Part shown: piece by piece, positions 51,600-62,467 of the stretch
Layout of the letters: every line of letters begins with the position of its first letter
How positions within the stretch are numbered: position 1 is the first letter of the stretch
NCBI GenBank assembly: GCA_029379385.1
Contig: CM055607.1
Location: forward strand, 1,550,001-1,614,000
Length of the DNA: 64,000 nt
Source: Quillaja saponaria
Taxonomy: Eukaryota; Streptophyta; Magnoliopsida; Fabales; Quillajaceae
Direction of reading: 5' to 3'
Notes under the pieces: generated by a model
Databases searched by the model: none
What the model was told of the DNA's origin: nothing
The model's input: the letters and a program-made list of their open reading frames with translations, nothing else
Position numbers and translations under genes: made by a program

Positions 51600-53357
51600 A
51601 TGCAGTTCATTGTCGGGCAGCAAAACAAGTTCATCCTCCGTACTATCTTCAAACCAAATCCTCTATCACAACAACACAACCAGACCCAGTTTCGATGTTT
51701 CGTAGATCTCACAATCAAATGGGTCCGAGACCGAGGTCTCGACCATGCCGTGGAGAAGGAAAAGAATCTCTTGCCATTGATTAACCTTAAGAATTTCATC
51801 AAATGCGAGCCTTCTAAGTCTATCCCTATCCCTGTCATTGCTGAGAACAGAGAATCCCTCAAAATTCCTATCCGCCCAATTGATTTCATTCGGAAATACC
51901 CCACAGTTTTCGAGGAATTTCTTCCCGGTGGTATTGGGATTCACCCTCATATTCGGCTCACTCCTGAAGTTCTTAACATTGATGCGGAAGAGCAGTTAAT
52001 TTATCAGAGCGAGAGTTATAAGCAACAGACTGCGGATAGGCTTTTGAAGCTGTTGATGATATCTAGAATCCATAAGATCCCGTTAAGAATTATTGAGCGC
52101 TTGAAGTGGGATCTGGGTCTTCCTCAAGATTACTTACAGAGTATAATCCCTGAGTTTCCTGATTATTTTCAGATTGTAGGCAACAAAAATACACCATCTG
52201 GGTCCAATGAGATGCGTGTGTTGGAATTAGTTTGTTGGAGCAACGAGCTGGCAACTTCGGTTTTGGAGAAAAAGAGTATGAATGGGAAACTGGGTAATGC
52301 AAAGGGAACCTCAATTATGATTCCTATGCAGTTTTCAAATGGTTTTGTGATTGATAAGAAGTTCAAGAAGTGGTTGGATGAGTGGCAGAAGCTGCCGTAT
52401 ACTACTCCTTATGAAAATGCAGATCATCTTCCGTCCAAGAGCGATGAGTGGGATAAGTGGGCAGTTGGTGTATTGCATGAAATTCTTCATATTCTAGCTC
52501 CAAAGAAGACAGAAAGAGAGAACATACTATTGCTTGGAGAGCATTTGGGTCTTAGATCACGGTTTAAAGATGCATTACTTCACCAACCAGGTATATTCTA
52601 TCTGTCAAGCAAGATTGGAACCTACACTGTGGTTTTGAGGGAGGGTTATAAGAGGGGTTTGCTGATTGAGAATCATCCTTTTATGAATATCAGAAATCAG
52701 TATGTTCACCTCATGAACACAGTTAAGGAAGTTAGTAAAGTAGTTAAGGCGCCAGACGGAGTTAGTCAGAAACAACCAGTCACTGAAGACTCCAAGGAAA
52801 AAGAAATAGAGGTTAATGATGAAAGTGGGGAAGGACAGGAAGGGGAGTTGTATGACTCGTCTGATGCCGGAAGTGAGGATGCTGAGGAAAATGATGAAGA
52901 TCAGATTCAGAGAGAAGGTGGTAGAGATGGAAGATCCAGGAAAATGAATGTAGCTATTATGCGGCCTATGAGAAGTTCTGGAAGAGAAAGGTTAGCTGGA
53001 AGAGAAAGGTCAGGTGGAAGTGAAAGGTCAGGTGGAAGAGAAAGGTCAGGTGGAAGAGGAAGATCAGCTGGAATAGAAAGATCAGCTGGAAGAGGAAGAT
53101 CAGCTGGAATAGAAAGATCAGCTGGAAGAGAAAGTTCAGTTGGAAGAGAAAGGCCAGCAGGAAAGCACCCACATAAGACCAAGGAGAGAATTCCATCTAG
53201 GGTTTCTAGAAGATTCGAAATGAATGATGGACACCAAAATGGTGAGAGTTCACAAAAAGGATCAAAATCATTTAGAAATGGTGAGAATTCACAGAAGAGA
53301 TCAAATTCATCTACAAGCAGGAATAGGCCATTACCTGGCAAGAAGACTCCAGTTTAG
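51600..53357 (+). CDS. PORR-domain protein, organellar RNA splicing type
   Basis: PORR (plant organelle RNA recognition) proteins bind and help splice group II introns in chloroplasts or mitochondria. The intronless frame has 585 residues. The N-terminus (MQFIVGQQNKFILRTIFKPN) is rich in basic and hydroxyl residues without acids, as in a mitochondrial or plastid targeting peptide. The PORR region spans about residues 35-370: TIKWVRDRGLDHAVEKEKNL, DFIRKYPTVFEEF, LLKLLMISRIHKIPLRIIE, WDLGLPQDYLQSIIPEFPDY, then ILHILAPKKTERENI and LLHQPGIFYLSSKIGTYTV. An acidic stretch (about 402-437) precedes an Arg/Gly/Ser hexapeptide repeat (about 458-520) and a basic Ser-rich end. The start ATG is the first in frame, and the leader lies in a TATA-poor stretch. 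Target transcript and organelle are unknown. Confidence 0.93.
   Translation: MQFIVGQQNKFILRTIFKPNPLSQQHNQTQFRCFVDLTIKWVRDRGLDHAVEKEKNLLPLINLKNFIKCEPSKSIPIPVIAENRESLKIPIRPIDFIRKYPTVFEEFLPGGIGIHPHIRLTPEVLNIDAEEQLIYQSESYKQQTADRLLKLLMISRIHKIPLRIIERLKWDLGLPQDYLQSIIPEFPDYFQIVGNKNTPSGSNEMRVLELVCWSNELATSVLEKKSMNGKLGNAKGTSIMIPMQFSNGFVIDKKFKKWLDEWQKLPYTTPYENADHLPSKSDEWDKWAVGVLHEILHILAPKKTERENILLLGEHLGLRSRFKDALLHQPGIFYLSSKIGTYTVVLREGYKRGLLIENHPFMNIRNQYVHLMNTVKEVSKVVKAPDGVSQKQPVTEDSKEKEIEVNDESGEGQEGELYDSSDAGSEDAEENDEDQIQREGGRDGRSRKMNVAIMRPMRSSGRERLAGRERSGGSERSGGRERSGGRGRSAGIERSAGRGRSAGIERSAGRESSVGRERPAGKHPHKTKERIPSRVSRRFEMNDGHQNGESSQKGSKSFRNGENSQKRSNSSTSRNRPLPGKKTPV
52972..53160 (+). repeat. 18-bp coding minisatellite in the PORR gene
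   Basis: About ten imperfect 18-bp units of the type GGAAGAGAAAGGTCAGGT encode G-R-E-R-S-G/A with variants such as GIERSA and GRGRSA. Such slippage-prone coding repeats often vary in number between individuals. The encoded Arg/Gly/Ser tail could aid RNA binding, but that is inference. Confidence 0.93.
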
Positions 53358-54437
53358 TGAAGATTCACTGCTTCCGGCTGCTAAATATAGGCAAGTTTGT
53401 TTCATGCTCAGTCTCTTCCGCTTTAAGTTTGCAACATTTTTAAGTACCTTCTGAACATGTGGCAATTATTTCATTCAGTTGATTAGTTTTGTTCGTGCTG
53501 TTCACATTTAGACTTGTACTTTAAAATAAACTACCATAGGATGACGGGTATTTTGACGAGGATGGAGTTCACAAAACTAGGCATAACTCCCAAGAAATAA
53601 AAAGATAAGTAAGTAAAAACGAATGTTAGTAGCTTTGGTTTCCAGTCATATCATATCTCCAATTTGCAGGCCCAATGAATCATTCAACTGTCAGACACTG
53701 AGGATATTAGTTTTAGACTTTTAGCATTCAACTGTCAGACACCAATTAGTAACAAATTCTTAGTTTGTTTCTATAAACTTGACATTTTTATTGAGCTGGT
53801 CGAGAGGAACTTAAAATGGGGCTTCCAACGCGCTGGTAGGTGATGACCGTTTAGGATTTTATTGTGAAAAGAAAAAATGAATGGACTTTTGGGGAGCTGG
53901 AACATCTTCTCGATTTAATAAATTGCATGGCTTTGAAGAAACTAACAAGGGCCAAACACCACATATACAACTGAAATGAGACTGTATAATACAAACTAAG
54001 AGATTCGAATACTGTGACCGATTTAAGTATGAGAGCAACTGACATATAGGCATTTTTCTTTTAAAAGAAAAGAAATCATATTAGTAGACAAAATTCTAAA
54101 AAGGTGGGCAAGGAGCTGCAGCTCCCAAAAGAAAATGCCTATTGATGCCAATTCCATAAGAGTTCCCTTCCATAACTTTCTAGTAGAGCTTTATCTGACA
54201 AACAGATGGTCTGTGCTCTTCATATACTGTTGAGAAATCAGTATTAACACAACCAGTATAACCCCATCTCAGCAGCCTGTCTTTAGTAGTTGGTCAATTA
54301 TGAATCGCAATCCAAATGATGAAATGGTTACATATATTCTTTAACCAAACCAGTTTCCACCAAGAAATTAACTGGTTTGTACCTTCTTAGAAGTATGTCC
54401 ATTATTTTTTAGCATAAACTCCAATTTTACAAGGCAA
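53358..54437. other. PORR 3' flank
   Basis: The first part should be the PORR 3' UTR (a CT-rich tract near 53407-53430). The rest has no recognisable gene or element. Confidence 0.4.
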
Positions 54438-54725
54438 CTAGACAATGGAATTCCCAACTGAATTATCAATAGAAACACCATTGCATCTACATTGAATCTT
54501 GATATACACCTCTGATCTAGCTGGTGACCCGTTACAACTCCCTTCACTAAGACCACTAGCTTTGATTTCTTCCTGCATCATAAACAATCTGCTTCCACAA
54601 ACTGATTTTAAGAAACTGGCTACAAGAGCAAGACTGAGGAACTCGTGCACCCCAAAAGCTTCTAGTCTTCTGAAACTATGCCTTAAAAATTTTATAACCT
54701 CTTCAACCCCTAATTTTCTTCTTTC
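54438..54725 (-). CDS. Uncharacterised possible exon or small gene
   Basis: A minus-strand frame open for 96 codons reads ERRKLGVEEVIKFLRHSFRR, LEAFGVHEFLSLALVASFLK, SVCGSRLFMMQEEIKASGLS, then EVYIKIQCRCNGVSIDNSVG and NSIV before a TAG. Composition is protein-like: an amphipathic basic start, a hydrophobic stretch and a Ser/Asn-rich end. There is no ATG near the beginning; the first in frame is at the MMQEE pair, giving a 47-residue product. It could be a terminal exon, a gene relic, or chance. I do not recognise the family. Confidence 0.3.
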   Translation of the reverse strand, partial: ERRKLGVEEVIKFLRHSFRRLEAFGVHEFLSLALVASFLKSVCGSRLFMMQEEIKASGLSEGSCNGSPARSEVYIKIQCRCNGVSIDNSVGNSIV

Positions 54726-54875
54726 TTACAGAAAAGAATGTTGATATTTGACACCACTATGCTCTTAACATTGTGGAATTCTCCTTTTCCCTATGTCTCA
54801 TCCCTGGTACATGAAAATGATGATATTGAACCTTGTTGAGTTTTTTTTCCTCATTTAGCTCTGTTGGGGTCAATG

Positions 54876-55875
54876 ATGTCAAAAGCGCTTTGGGCGCTAG
54901 CCTAGGCGACCAAGCGAGGCAGGGCAATGGGTTACTGCCTCTGCAACCCATAGGCGAGTCCACTTAAGTCAGGTGAACGCTTTTCTTGCCTGGGCGGCCG
55001 TCTTGACCAAGGTGAAAGTTGGTTTAGGTGAGCGCCTAACTACAATGAAGGAGGAAGGCTGGAAAAAAAAATAAATAAAGAAAGAAGGAATAAGGTGGAA
55101 GACTCGCAAAAAAATAAAAAATAAATAAATAAAGAATGAAGGAAGAAGATCCAGTGAAAGTCGTTCCTTAGCAGTTGCAGATTTGATCTACTTTGGTTCT
55201 GCAAAGTGCTTCAGAAAGAAGGAGGAAGAGAAAGAAGGAGGAAGACAGGAAAAAATAAATAAATAAAATAAAACGAAGAAGGAAAGAAGGAAGAAGAAAC
55301 GGTTCGTTTTAATGAACGAAGATATGATTTTCTTTTTTTTCCTATTTTGAAAGTTGAGCCCAGCCCAACAATCTCAGCCTAAAACTCTTGTCTAAACAAA
55401 CAAACTAATCTTCATGTTTAGATGAAAAAATAATAGAAATACTGATGACAAAAAAAATACAAAATTTTGATAATATGTTCTTTTTAAGATGTACAAATAG
55501 ACAAAAAAAAAAGAGCAAATATATTGTAAAATGTTTTTATAAATTTTGCAAGTTACTACTTAATTACAAATAACATTTTAAATTTATTTATGGTATAATA
55601 AAATCTTATTAACAATACTAAGGAAGTGATCTAATAATGAATCACCCTACATAATTTCAATATTTGTGTTAAATATTGGTTTTTCTGTTTCAAATATTGG
55701 TTTTGTATTCTGGTGTAATTATGTATAGTGTAGTCTTCAATATAGTATATTTAGTAGGATTCTTGAGAACTGTTGTCTCAATTCGCTCAGGCTATTGCCT
55801 TTTTGGTGCCTTTCGCCTCAGGCTATTTAGGGAGCTATCACCTTAGAGGTGCCTTTTGCCCGTGACAACATTGGT
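54876..55875. mobile_element. Probable non-autonomous DNA element with GC-rich ends
   Basis: A 1-kb block has GC-rich ends and an AT-rich, purine-rich middle. The left end near 54876 reads TGTCAAAAGCGCTTTGGGCG followed by repeated GGCGA motifs. The right end reversed starts TGTCACGGGCAAAAGGCACC and has GAGGCGA motifs. Shared TGTCA and GGCAAAAGG/AAAAGCG-type ends suggest degraded terminal inverted repeats. No transposase frame is present and no clear target duplication was found. Confidence 0.5.
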
Positions 55876-57389
55876 TGGTGTTTACTCTATAATTCTTATG
55901 TAGTTTCTCATTAGGCAGATATTTCTTCATCAAAATGTTCCTGGTGGGGGCCAACAGTTTACATCTCAATGAGTAAGATCTTTTGACATTTATCACTTGG
56001 CTCTCATGAAGGATCAAAAGAAGATCAACAGTGAGAGCCTTAAAATTGTTTTTTGTTGTCCAGAAAAGAGAAATAAAAATTGCTGCATGTCTAAACTGTT
56101 GGATACAGAGGGGCAGGGAAGAACCTATAGTGACACCATTACGGCCTTACCCTGCAAATCCCTGTAGAAATGCTACTAATGCACCTGTATGAGTTTCAAG
56201 GATTAAGGAGATATGGTTGAGACACATCTTATTTCCACTGTAATCTGCATTATAGTTCGCTTTCCTGAAACAAGTCCCAGAGTAAGTGTGTTTAACCCTC
56301 CCTAGCAAACCATAGATGTTCTCATGAAGAGTTTGCAAGGCAACTTTTTTAGCAAATTCAGGATAAGTGTTTTGTATCTTTTATAGATAACTGATGCTGT
56401 CCTCATGAAGATTTTGCAAGTAATAGCAGCATAGTTAACTTCCTTGTAAACATATTTGAAAGAGGTCTATAGTACTCTTTCTAGCAAACCGATGCTGTTC
56501 TCAAGAGTTTTTAGATTGGTAATATATCTTGGCCTAATGTTCACTCATAAAACTCTTGTGGTTAATTGCTCAATCATACCCAGGAGTTAATTTGTTAATT
56601 GGTAATTATTTACTGTCACTTGGAAAAACAATATTTTGCTTTGACTGTTTCTAAATTTAACACTTCCTAATTATTGGGGGCTCTGTAGACTTGTTGATGA
56701 CCAATGCATCACTTGCGTTTGATATGAGTTCTGATATGATTTGTATTGTTGGATGGACATCTTAGAAGCATTTTTCTCCTTGATGACAGGGTCTTATGAA
56801 TGTTACATTGACTCATCATAAATTATAAATTGAATTGTTGCCCCTATCCCCATTGAAGCATAACAACAAACAGTTAGTAATATCTATTTGATGAGAGGTG
56901 CTGGGAATCAGTTCGATATCAGTTTGTTTTTTCCCCTTTAGTAATTCGTTCAGGTAGGCCCTTTACCCTTTTACTTGAAGGGGTGAGAATCATGGATCAT
57001 ACTGCTTCAGTGAAACATAAGATCAAGCAACAATCTGTTGTCATCTTGAGTGGTGGAGGCTTGCTTATATAAGAAGAAAATGGCTAGTGATGATGGGGAA
57101 AAGCAAGCAGGGGATTACGTCGTCTTTGATGCCTCTGGGAATCTGAATTCTTGCAATTCTAAATGTATTTGCAGTGATCACTAACATTATTGGGCTGAAG
57201 AGAATAAGAGAAAGCAACGAACTAGCAAGTGGACACTGGAGCCTGGAGGCACCTCAAGGTGTCTACAACTAGATTTCCTTGAAATGCAACATCTATTATT
57301 ATGATGCTACTTCTCCTCTGTTGTAGCTTCTTCACCCTTGGGATTTATCAGGTCCAAATTCTGACAGAAATATGCAGTCAAAAATCATT

Positions 57390-57426
<37 letters not shown>

Positions 57427-59261
57427 AAAAAGTGTGAACTGTGATTTGTAATTGTACACGTGAAGTGGAATTTTGCTACCATTGTTGTAGTATAAGATTA
57501 ATCTCTGCAGTTCAAATGACAGAATATATGGAATTATGATTGATTCTATTGTTTTGGAAGAAAGTATTCTTTCTCTTCTTCCAATTTCATCTTCATTGAG
57601 CATTGTATTTAGGTTAACAAGTGAAGGTTTTATGATGATGGCATAGAACAGATAGACTTATGGAAATAACTTGGCATTTTTCTGTCTTGCCAATGCGGAT
57701 ATCCAAAACAGCATTTCTACTAATAAAATCTGTACATGTTGAACTTTTCAAGCATCCTTTTGGGTCTTTGATAAGTTTGTAACAGGTTATAAAAAAGTGG
57801 ATTAAGGATGTTTTAGGATTAAAGTTTCTATGATTGTTTATTATTTGTTTGATGCTTTTGTTTTATTTACCGTTTCCCCTTCCTCAAGTGAAAAGACAGA
57901 AGAAAACAAAGTTATCTCCACTTTATAAAGTAGTTCAGATTTGTGTGATTGTGCCCAAATGTTAATGTCTTCCTTTACTAATTAGCTTTAGCATCGTTTA
58001 AATTTTATAGACACCTAACCATAAAACTAGAATCCATGAAGCACCCATTTATTGTTTGTGTCTTCTAAAGCCACAGCCATGTGGCCCCTCCTAAGATCCT
58101 CCTGAAAGATGGAACAAAATCAACACTACTAGTCTACTCCACATATCAGGCAATAGAATAGACTAGACAGCATTTCTGCTTGTCTTCTAGCTTGTTGGAA
58201 ATCTCAGTATATCCACGTACATATATGGCATTATGGTTATGTCCTGCAATCATTTTTCTTTCATGTTTTTGAAAATAAAGTTTGCACACTGCTGCACTGT
58301 TGGCCTTCCAAACCTTGAAGACGTCTGTTGCATTATGGTAACTAGGTCCTCAAAATTTGTTGATTCTCAGGAATTGGACCTCGACTTGCATATTTAGAGG
58401 GCTGGGGTTTGACCAAATTGGTATAACAAGTTTCGTGGGCAATGGGTCTCATTTTCAGTTCTGTCATACTTTTAATTCTCACAAAAAATGATTTGCTTGT
58501 GGTGGTGCAGTAGAGTTTTTGTTCTATTACGGTAGTTTTCTTTGGTAGTGGTGTTGAGACCACCAAAATGTACATTTTTATGAGTTTGTCAAATCTTGTC
58601 TTGTTCAGACTCCATTGGTTTTGGTCTCATGGCCAAACTGAAAATTAGTCAGTCAAGAACTTCGAATGAAGGAGCGTGAGCTAGATACAAGTGGTCTGAA
58701 AATGGTGCCAAAGTATAAATATTATATATATTGGGCAAGTTTGTTTAACAAGTCAACAATAAATATCAAAGACACAGTGGGTATAGTTAGTTCACTTTTT
58801 TGCGGAGCCCAACCAAGATTTCTCATATCAGACAAAGGTGAAACCGGGGAAAGAAACACCAAAGTAAAAGAAAGAGAAATTTGGAAAAAAAGAAGAAGAG
58901 AGGAGCAAATTGAAATGTCACTATACATATTTTGCTGCCAATTATACGAAGAACTTTATGTCATCCCCATTCACTATTGTTATTGCTAAAGATCTGTAGA
59001 CCCACGTCCATCAGTGATAGAGCATAGCCAAAAAAAGCAAGCACCCACCCACACTCTAATAGGCTAATGGCTAAAGACACTTCCCATTATGCATTATAAA
59101 CCTCCACTAAGCAACCTAACCAACCAGAACAAAAATCTCGAGTTCCCAACTATCCCACATAGTATTATTTCTTATCAAACATCATCTATCTTATCATTCC
59201 CATTCACTAGCAACCTCTTACTCTGATAGTCTTTCTCACATTTTTTTTCCCTTACCCCATT
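55876..59261. other. Long spacer 3' of the MATE pseudogene
   Basis: No convincing gene. Weak repeats of a GATGCTGT(T/C)CTC(A)TGAAGA-like motif occur at about 56310-56520. A poly-T run lies at about 57397-57425. 58670-59030 is a copy of sequence found again at the right edge of the window. Confidence 0.45.
58670..59030. repeat. Dispersed direct repeat, copy A (MATE 3' flank)
   Basis: This stretch matches about 63555-63945 at high identity (for example CAAGTTTGTTTAACAAGTCA, AGCCCAACCAAGAT against ACCCAACCAAGAT, and GTAGACCCAC...CATCAGTG). Here it lies 230-590 bp downstream of the MATE pseudogene stop, so it marks the 3' flank of a MATE unit. Confidence 0.88.
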
Positions 59262-59849
59262 TCATGCAGTCATCTCCAACCCAGCGAGCTTGTCAGCCTT
59301 CAAAGCCTCAGCCTCCCAATCTGTTCTGACCAGTACAACATAGAGAATTGAGACAGCACAAGCTACTTGGGCAGCTAGGAGCCCAAACCATAGCCCACTA
59401 AATCCAACCTTGAACCAGAAGGCTAGGCCCGCAGCTACAGAGGTACCTATAAAATAGAATGAGACAAAATTGATACGGGCTCTAATAACTGGCCTGGCGG
59501 TGCCTCGTAGAAAATGCAACCAAGGCGGGTTTATATCTTATGGGTATGGGGTCCACTAAAATTTATTTGGTCCCATCAATGGAAGAAGCCCACACGTTCA
59601 CTTTTTGTTGGTTAAGTAGTTTTGTCACCTACAATTAATTTGGGAGCTTGCCATTTGCAGCTCCTGTGCTAGTTTTGTCAATCACATTGCAAGTGTGACT
59701 TACAGGACCTCATACAACAAATCCATTGCAAAACGAAAAAGAACAAGATCCATTTCCTCCTAAAAAAAGAAGAAATTGAGATAAATACTCATTTTTACAA
59801 TAATGGGTTAAGTTTGGCAAATGTTACAAGCATGCAAAACTCTCATTAG

Positions 59850-59995
59850 TAAAGTTTCGATTACTGAAAAAATTATAGTGAAGTTTCGATTACTGAAAAA
59901 ATTATAAATCATATATGAGTTCCTTATCTCGAATAAGTAATAATACTCACTTTTCTAATTTGGAGATTTTATGTTTGAAAGAAATAAAGTTGTAT
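59850..59995. repeat. Dispersed repeat with a short tandem, copy A
   Basis: The unit AGTTTCGATTACTGAAAAAA is present twice in tandem (about 59855-59906) and continues into ATCATATATGAG and TAATACTCACTTTTCTAATT. The same sequence, once and slightly changed, lies at about 63440-63545. Copy A sits in the region of the MATE pseudogene where exons are missing. Confidence 0.8.
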
Positions 59996-60426
59996 GGTGC
60001 CAATGCTTCAAACATTTTTACCCAGAAAAAGAAAAGTTTCAAGCTTTTGGGATTGACCAGTTTTGTTGACATTATTCTATTTTGGTTATCTCCTCAAAAA
60101 GGTTAACTTTACCCAATTGGAAAAGTGCAAAAAGAAAATTGGAAAGAGAGGTAAAGAGCTAAATTAGAGAGAAAAGTTGTTGTATTTTGGAAACTTACCC
60201 TGGCACTCTGGCAGAGACACAGCCAGCAAGAGCCAACGGGGACAGTGTACATCATGCCAGTGGTCTGAATTAGAATCCCAGTGGCGGCCACAGCCAAAGT
60301 TGGGTTTTTGCAAATACCCAGCCATCACCGTCACAATCTCATACCACCACCATTCCAGCATATCCCCAAGCAGCTTGGAATTGCTAATTTCAACAGCTGC
60401 CCCAACCCATTAAACACTTTCAATTC

Positions 60427-60847
60427 TAAGTGTGCAAATGATTGAGCTGCTCATTAACATCTAAGCTTAACTTTGCACAGCTTCGCTCGATAATTTGTAA
60501 GCCGTATAAAATAATTAAATATATTTATTTATTTATATTTTTTATAGATAAAACAAATATAATTTTTTAATTATAACAATAAAATATCCAGTTTAGTGTC
60601 AACAAACATTTTACATTATCTTTTAAGAGTTCAAATCCATTCATATTATATTTTTTTTCATTTTAAAAAATAAGTTCAAAAATGAGCCCACGAGCTAAGC
60701 CTGAGCCTTCATAATTTATAACGAGCCTTTAATAAGTTCGAACTAGAGAATTGTAAACGAATACAAGTCGAATTCGAGCTCTACTAAAAATTTAGGAACT
60801 GAGGTTTGACAAAACTCGGCTCTGAGTGTGGACCGTTTGCACCCCTA
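60427..60847. mobile_element. Older hAT-like element inside the MATE pseudogene
   Basis: The right end is CACCCCTA at 60840-60847; reversed it starts TAGGGGTGCAAACGG. The left end TAAGTGTGCAAATGATTGAG is a decayed match. Its length of 421 bp nearly equals that of the element at 44971-45394. It shares the GAGCC-rich ends and, in the same internal position, an A-box-like GTTTAGTGTCAAC (about 60591) and a B-box-like GAGTTCAAATCC (60627-60638). The flanking 8-mers no longer match well. Confidence 0.72.
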
Positions 60848-61538
60848 TATATTTCCAACAGCCCCCTATTTCACCACCATCTCCTTCTTCCTCCACATCC
60901 ACACATATCCTACCATTAACACCATCATTTTCAGGTTGGTCAGTACCGAAGCTGTGGCAACCCCTGGAACTCCAAGACCCATCACCACCACAAGCAGATA
61001 ATTTAGAGGTATATGGAATGTTACGGTTATGAATGAGCAATACATCATGGGTTTGGTTACTTTCTGTGAACGAAAGAAAACTCTGAGAGGTTGTAACAAG
61101 GTGTTAAAAGGTTTGGGAGAGAATAGATACAGTAAGTGGCTGCCATTGATGTAATGTCCTGTCTTGGCCCATGAAAAGCATGATTGTTTCGAGATTGATC
61201 CAAAGAAGGCTGCCGGGTATAATTGCCAAGAGTATTATCAGGACCATTCATTGGAGTGAGAGTGAGAGTAGTTCCCAGTTTTTGCTACCATAAGCTTGAC
61301 TGCATACTGGCTCAAGACCTGAGGCTAGACCCACAAGGACAGAGTACCCTGTTATGTTGGTGAAGCCTACGGAAAGTGCACCACCAGCGAGTTCTAGGCT
61401 ACCAAGTCTTTCCCGAAACAGGATTGACACAACAGCTCTCACAAAGACCAAGCAGTTCATGGCTGTGATGGGCAAGGCCATGCCCCAAAGCTCTTTTAGC
61501 TCCTCAGCCACCTGTTCCATCAAATATTGAAGTAACAA

Positions 61539-62467
61539 AATGAAAAGGTCAAAACTTCAGTAGGTACAGAGTGAGAGAGAGGTGGCAAGAGTACTTTTGA
61601 GTTTGGGAGTTTACCTAAGTCGAAGATGGGAATTTGTGGGAACTAAAGTCTGGGTCTTTTTCTGCCATTTTTGTTGTCCCAAGAAGCTCTCTGATGCTTA
61701 AATTAGAATCCACAATCAAACAGTGATGGAAACCAGAGTTGTTAATCAAATCTACAATGGCAACAAAAAAGGCTAATGGCAGACTAATGAAAGCCTGTTA
61801 GCTCCAACTGCGGGCTAATCATTCCTTCTGCTACTTATGACAGCAAGAAACAGCAGGAAAATAAAATTGCAACTTGGCTCATTTTTTAAAAAAATTAGGA
61901 AGGGTGCAAAATTATCTATTATCTTTAACATATCATATTTTTGAATATAGCCAACGTATAAGTGAGTGGAAACTCTAGCCAGCATAGCATAATAGCATGA
62001 GTGTACACGTTTACTTTTGTTCTTTGTTTTTGAGGCAGCAAGTGACATGTCCACTACAATTTGTACCTATATTGCTCCCATAAACATTAACTACTACTAC
62101 TACTATTATTATTATCTACTTATATCAATAGAATTATAACTGATAGTTCACTGTAGTTTATGTTTATTTAATTACTATTTAAATGTGATGCTCATTAGGT
62201 ATTTAAATATTAGATATTATAAAATAATTTATGTGCGTTATTATTTTTATAATAAATGTGTTTATTTCGTTAATTCATAACATATAAATAGAATAACGAA
62301 ACTTGATTAAGAAATATTGATCTTAAAGGATAAAATTTATTAAGAAAATTTTTGAAGGACTAAACTAAAAACTGATATAATTCTGAATGATCAAAACAGT
62401 AAATAAGCCTAAAAATATAACATTTTAAGATTTATAATTTTTTTTAAAATTCTATACAAGCCATAAT
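61539..62467. other. Flank upstream of the MATE pseudogene
   Basis: The first part should have held the MATE N-terminus, but I see no clear start exon. 62090-62460 is AT-rich with a short ACT/ATT microsatellite near 62090-62115. No gene is present. Confidence 0.4.

Larger units (their letters stand above)
59262..61538 (-). pseudogene. Degraded MATE efflux transporter (DETOXIFICATION type)
   Basis: MATE proteins are 12-helix antiporters exporting metabolites. Recognisable pieces run on the minus strand: [20 protein letters not shown] to [19 protein letters not shown] (61515-61263), [20 protein letters not shown] (to about 61160), [14 protein letters not shown], then [20 protein letters not shown] to [20 protein letters not shown] (61095-60900), [18 protein letters not shown] and [19 protein letters not shown] (60360-60235), and a C-terminal exon 59519-59262 ([15 protein letters not shown] ... 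[14 protein letters not shown]). Damage: a TGA at 61250-61248 where relatives have Arg; single-base frameshifts near 61158, 61100, 60355, 60300 and 60230; a 421-bp insertion at 60427-60847; and loss of exons between 60180 and 59520. The pieces resemble the DTX48-54 group as I remember it. No functional protein is possible. Confidence 0.9.

Noticed and set aside
52907..53341. Antisense 144-codon frame with LPADLSLP repeats
   Set aside because: It is the mirror of the 18-bp coding repeat in the PORR gene.
57080..57184. 34-residue plus-strand frame starting MASDDGEKQAGDYVVFD
   Set aside because: It has an acidic, protein-like start but no family match, no neighbouring exon and ordinary length for chance; conservation data would be needed.
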